NCBI GenBank assembly: GCA_000753455.2 | Contig: LM994670.1 | Location: forward strand, 334,465-398,464 | Source: Clostridium jeddahitimonense | Lineage (GTDB): Bacteria > Bacillota > Clostridia > Clostridiales > Clostridiaceae | Direction: 5' to 3' | DNA length: 64,000 nucleotides | In this document: piece after piece, positions 63,562-64,000 of the stretch | Position numbering within the stretch: the stretch's first letter is position 1 | Layout of the letters: each line of letters opens with the position of its first letter | Made by a program: the position numbers and the translations under genes | The notes under the pieces: generated by a model | Seen by the model: the letters and a program-made list of their open reading frames with translations, nothing else | Told to the model about the DNA's origin: nothing | The model's database searches: none

Positions 63562-64000
63562 ATGAATTTACAACAACTAGAGTATTTTAAAGTAATTGCA
63601 GAAACTAAGAATTTTACTATAGCATCAAATATATTAGCGGTTACTCAACCAGCTTTAAGTAAAGCTATATCAAAATTAGAGGAAGAGCTAGATGTAAATC
63701 TTTTTGAGAGAGAAGGACGCAATATAAAAATTACTAAGTATGGGGAAGTATTTTTAAAGTATGCAGAGTCAGCATTAAATGATATTGAAAAAGGTAAAGA
63801 GAAGCTTAATGATATGAAAGGTTGTAATGATAATATTATTTCAATAGCTTCTACATCATGTATTGGAGCAACTTTTATACCTTTCTTAATAAGTAACTTT
63901 TTTAAAAATAACTTGCAGATAAAATTCAATATAAATAATGAAACTACAGAAGATATTTTGAAAGACTTAAAAAATAAAAAGGTAGACTTTGGTTTTTTTA
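63562..64000 (+). CDS. LysR-family transcriptional regulator (3' truncated by window edge)
   Basis: The first 146 residues of a LysR regulator. The HTH is in LEYFKVIAETKNFTIASNIL and VTQPALSKAISKLEEEL, followed by the start of the ligand-binding domain. GAGGAGAG precedes the ATG. It is divergent from the ferredoxin-nitroreductase, which it may control, as LysR genes often do with a divergent neighbour. Confidence 0.9.
   Translation, partial: MNLQQLEYFKVIAETKNFTIASNILAVTQPALSKAISKLEEELDVNLFEREGRNIKITKYGEVFLKYAESALNDIEKGKEKLNDMKGCNDNIISIASTSCIGATFIPFLISNFFKNNLQIKFNINNETTEDILKDLKNKKVDFGFF

Overview
The window is strongly AT-rich DNA from a spore-forming, anaerobic Firmicute, most likely a Clostridium sensu stricto species. 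I infer this from the very A/T-biased codon use, an alpha/beta-type small acid-soluble spore protein, a SpoIVFB-type protease, YtaF, an oxygen-sensitive glycyl radical enzyme with its activase, and the clostridial gene order maf-radC-mreBCD-pbpA-minCDE-rodA followed by rng-rplU-prp-rpmA-obg-yhbY-nadD-yqeK. I cannot name the species from sequence alone. No IS element, prophage, CRISPR array or rRNA gene was seen.

Layout. 1-6.9 kb: beta-glucoside/cellobiose use. It holds a 5'-truncated GH1 6-phospho-beta-glucosidase, an RpiR regulator, a second GH1 enzyme, PTS IIB, IIC and IIA genes, a tRNA-Trp and a LicT/BglG antiterminator. The PTS imports and phosphorylates the disaccharide and GH1 cleaves it inside the cell. 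A CcpA-type site sits on the operon promoter. 6.9-8.7 kb: a secreted phytase-like cysteine phosphatase, a small membrane protein and a SASP. 8.7-15.5 kb: genome-maintenance-like genes. These are an SbcD/YhaO-like nuclease, a membrane-spanning SbcC/YhaN-like ATPase, a membrane-spanning MutS-like ATPase, and a DEDDh exonuclease with a zinc ribbon. 15.6-20.5 kb: a CBS-pair protein, an S1-domain protein, pyruvate kinase and dipeptidase PepD.

20.8-33.1 kb: cell shape and division (SPOR protein, maf, radC, mreBCD, class B PBP, minCDE, rodA), then a single-TM protein and a SpoIVFB-like protease. 33.3-43.9 kb: tRNA/rRNA and ribosome biogenesis (a radical SAM pair, RNase G, L21/Prp/L27, Obg, YhbY), NAD synthesis (nadD), YqeK, an LCP wall ligase and an RluD-type pseudouridine synthase. 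44.1-49.5 kb: DacF carboxypeptidase, ComEA, a lipoprotein, an RDD-like protein, RlmD and an FlK-like thioesterase.

49.7-64 kb: more accessory content. It has a glycyl radical enzyme with a short activase, DUF434 and XRE-DUF1232 genes, ytaF, a complete five-gene oligopeptide ABC transporter behind a consensus promoter and leader terminator, a decayed MIF-family tautomerase, a GNAT acetyltransferase, a ferredoxin-nitroreductase and a divergent LysR gene cut by the window end.

Most exciting candidates: the repair-like cluster with two membrane-anchored ATPases; the diol-dehydratase-like glycyl radical enzyme whose activase lacks the usual ferredoxin domain; the promoter-terminator leader of the opp operon; and a family of intergenic palindromic repeats. 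None is a clearly new defence or metabolic system from sequence alone.
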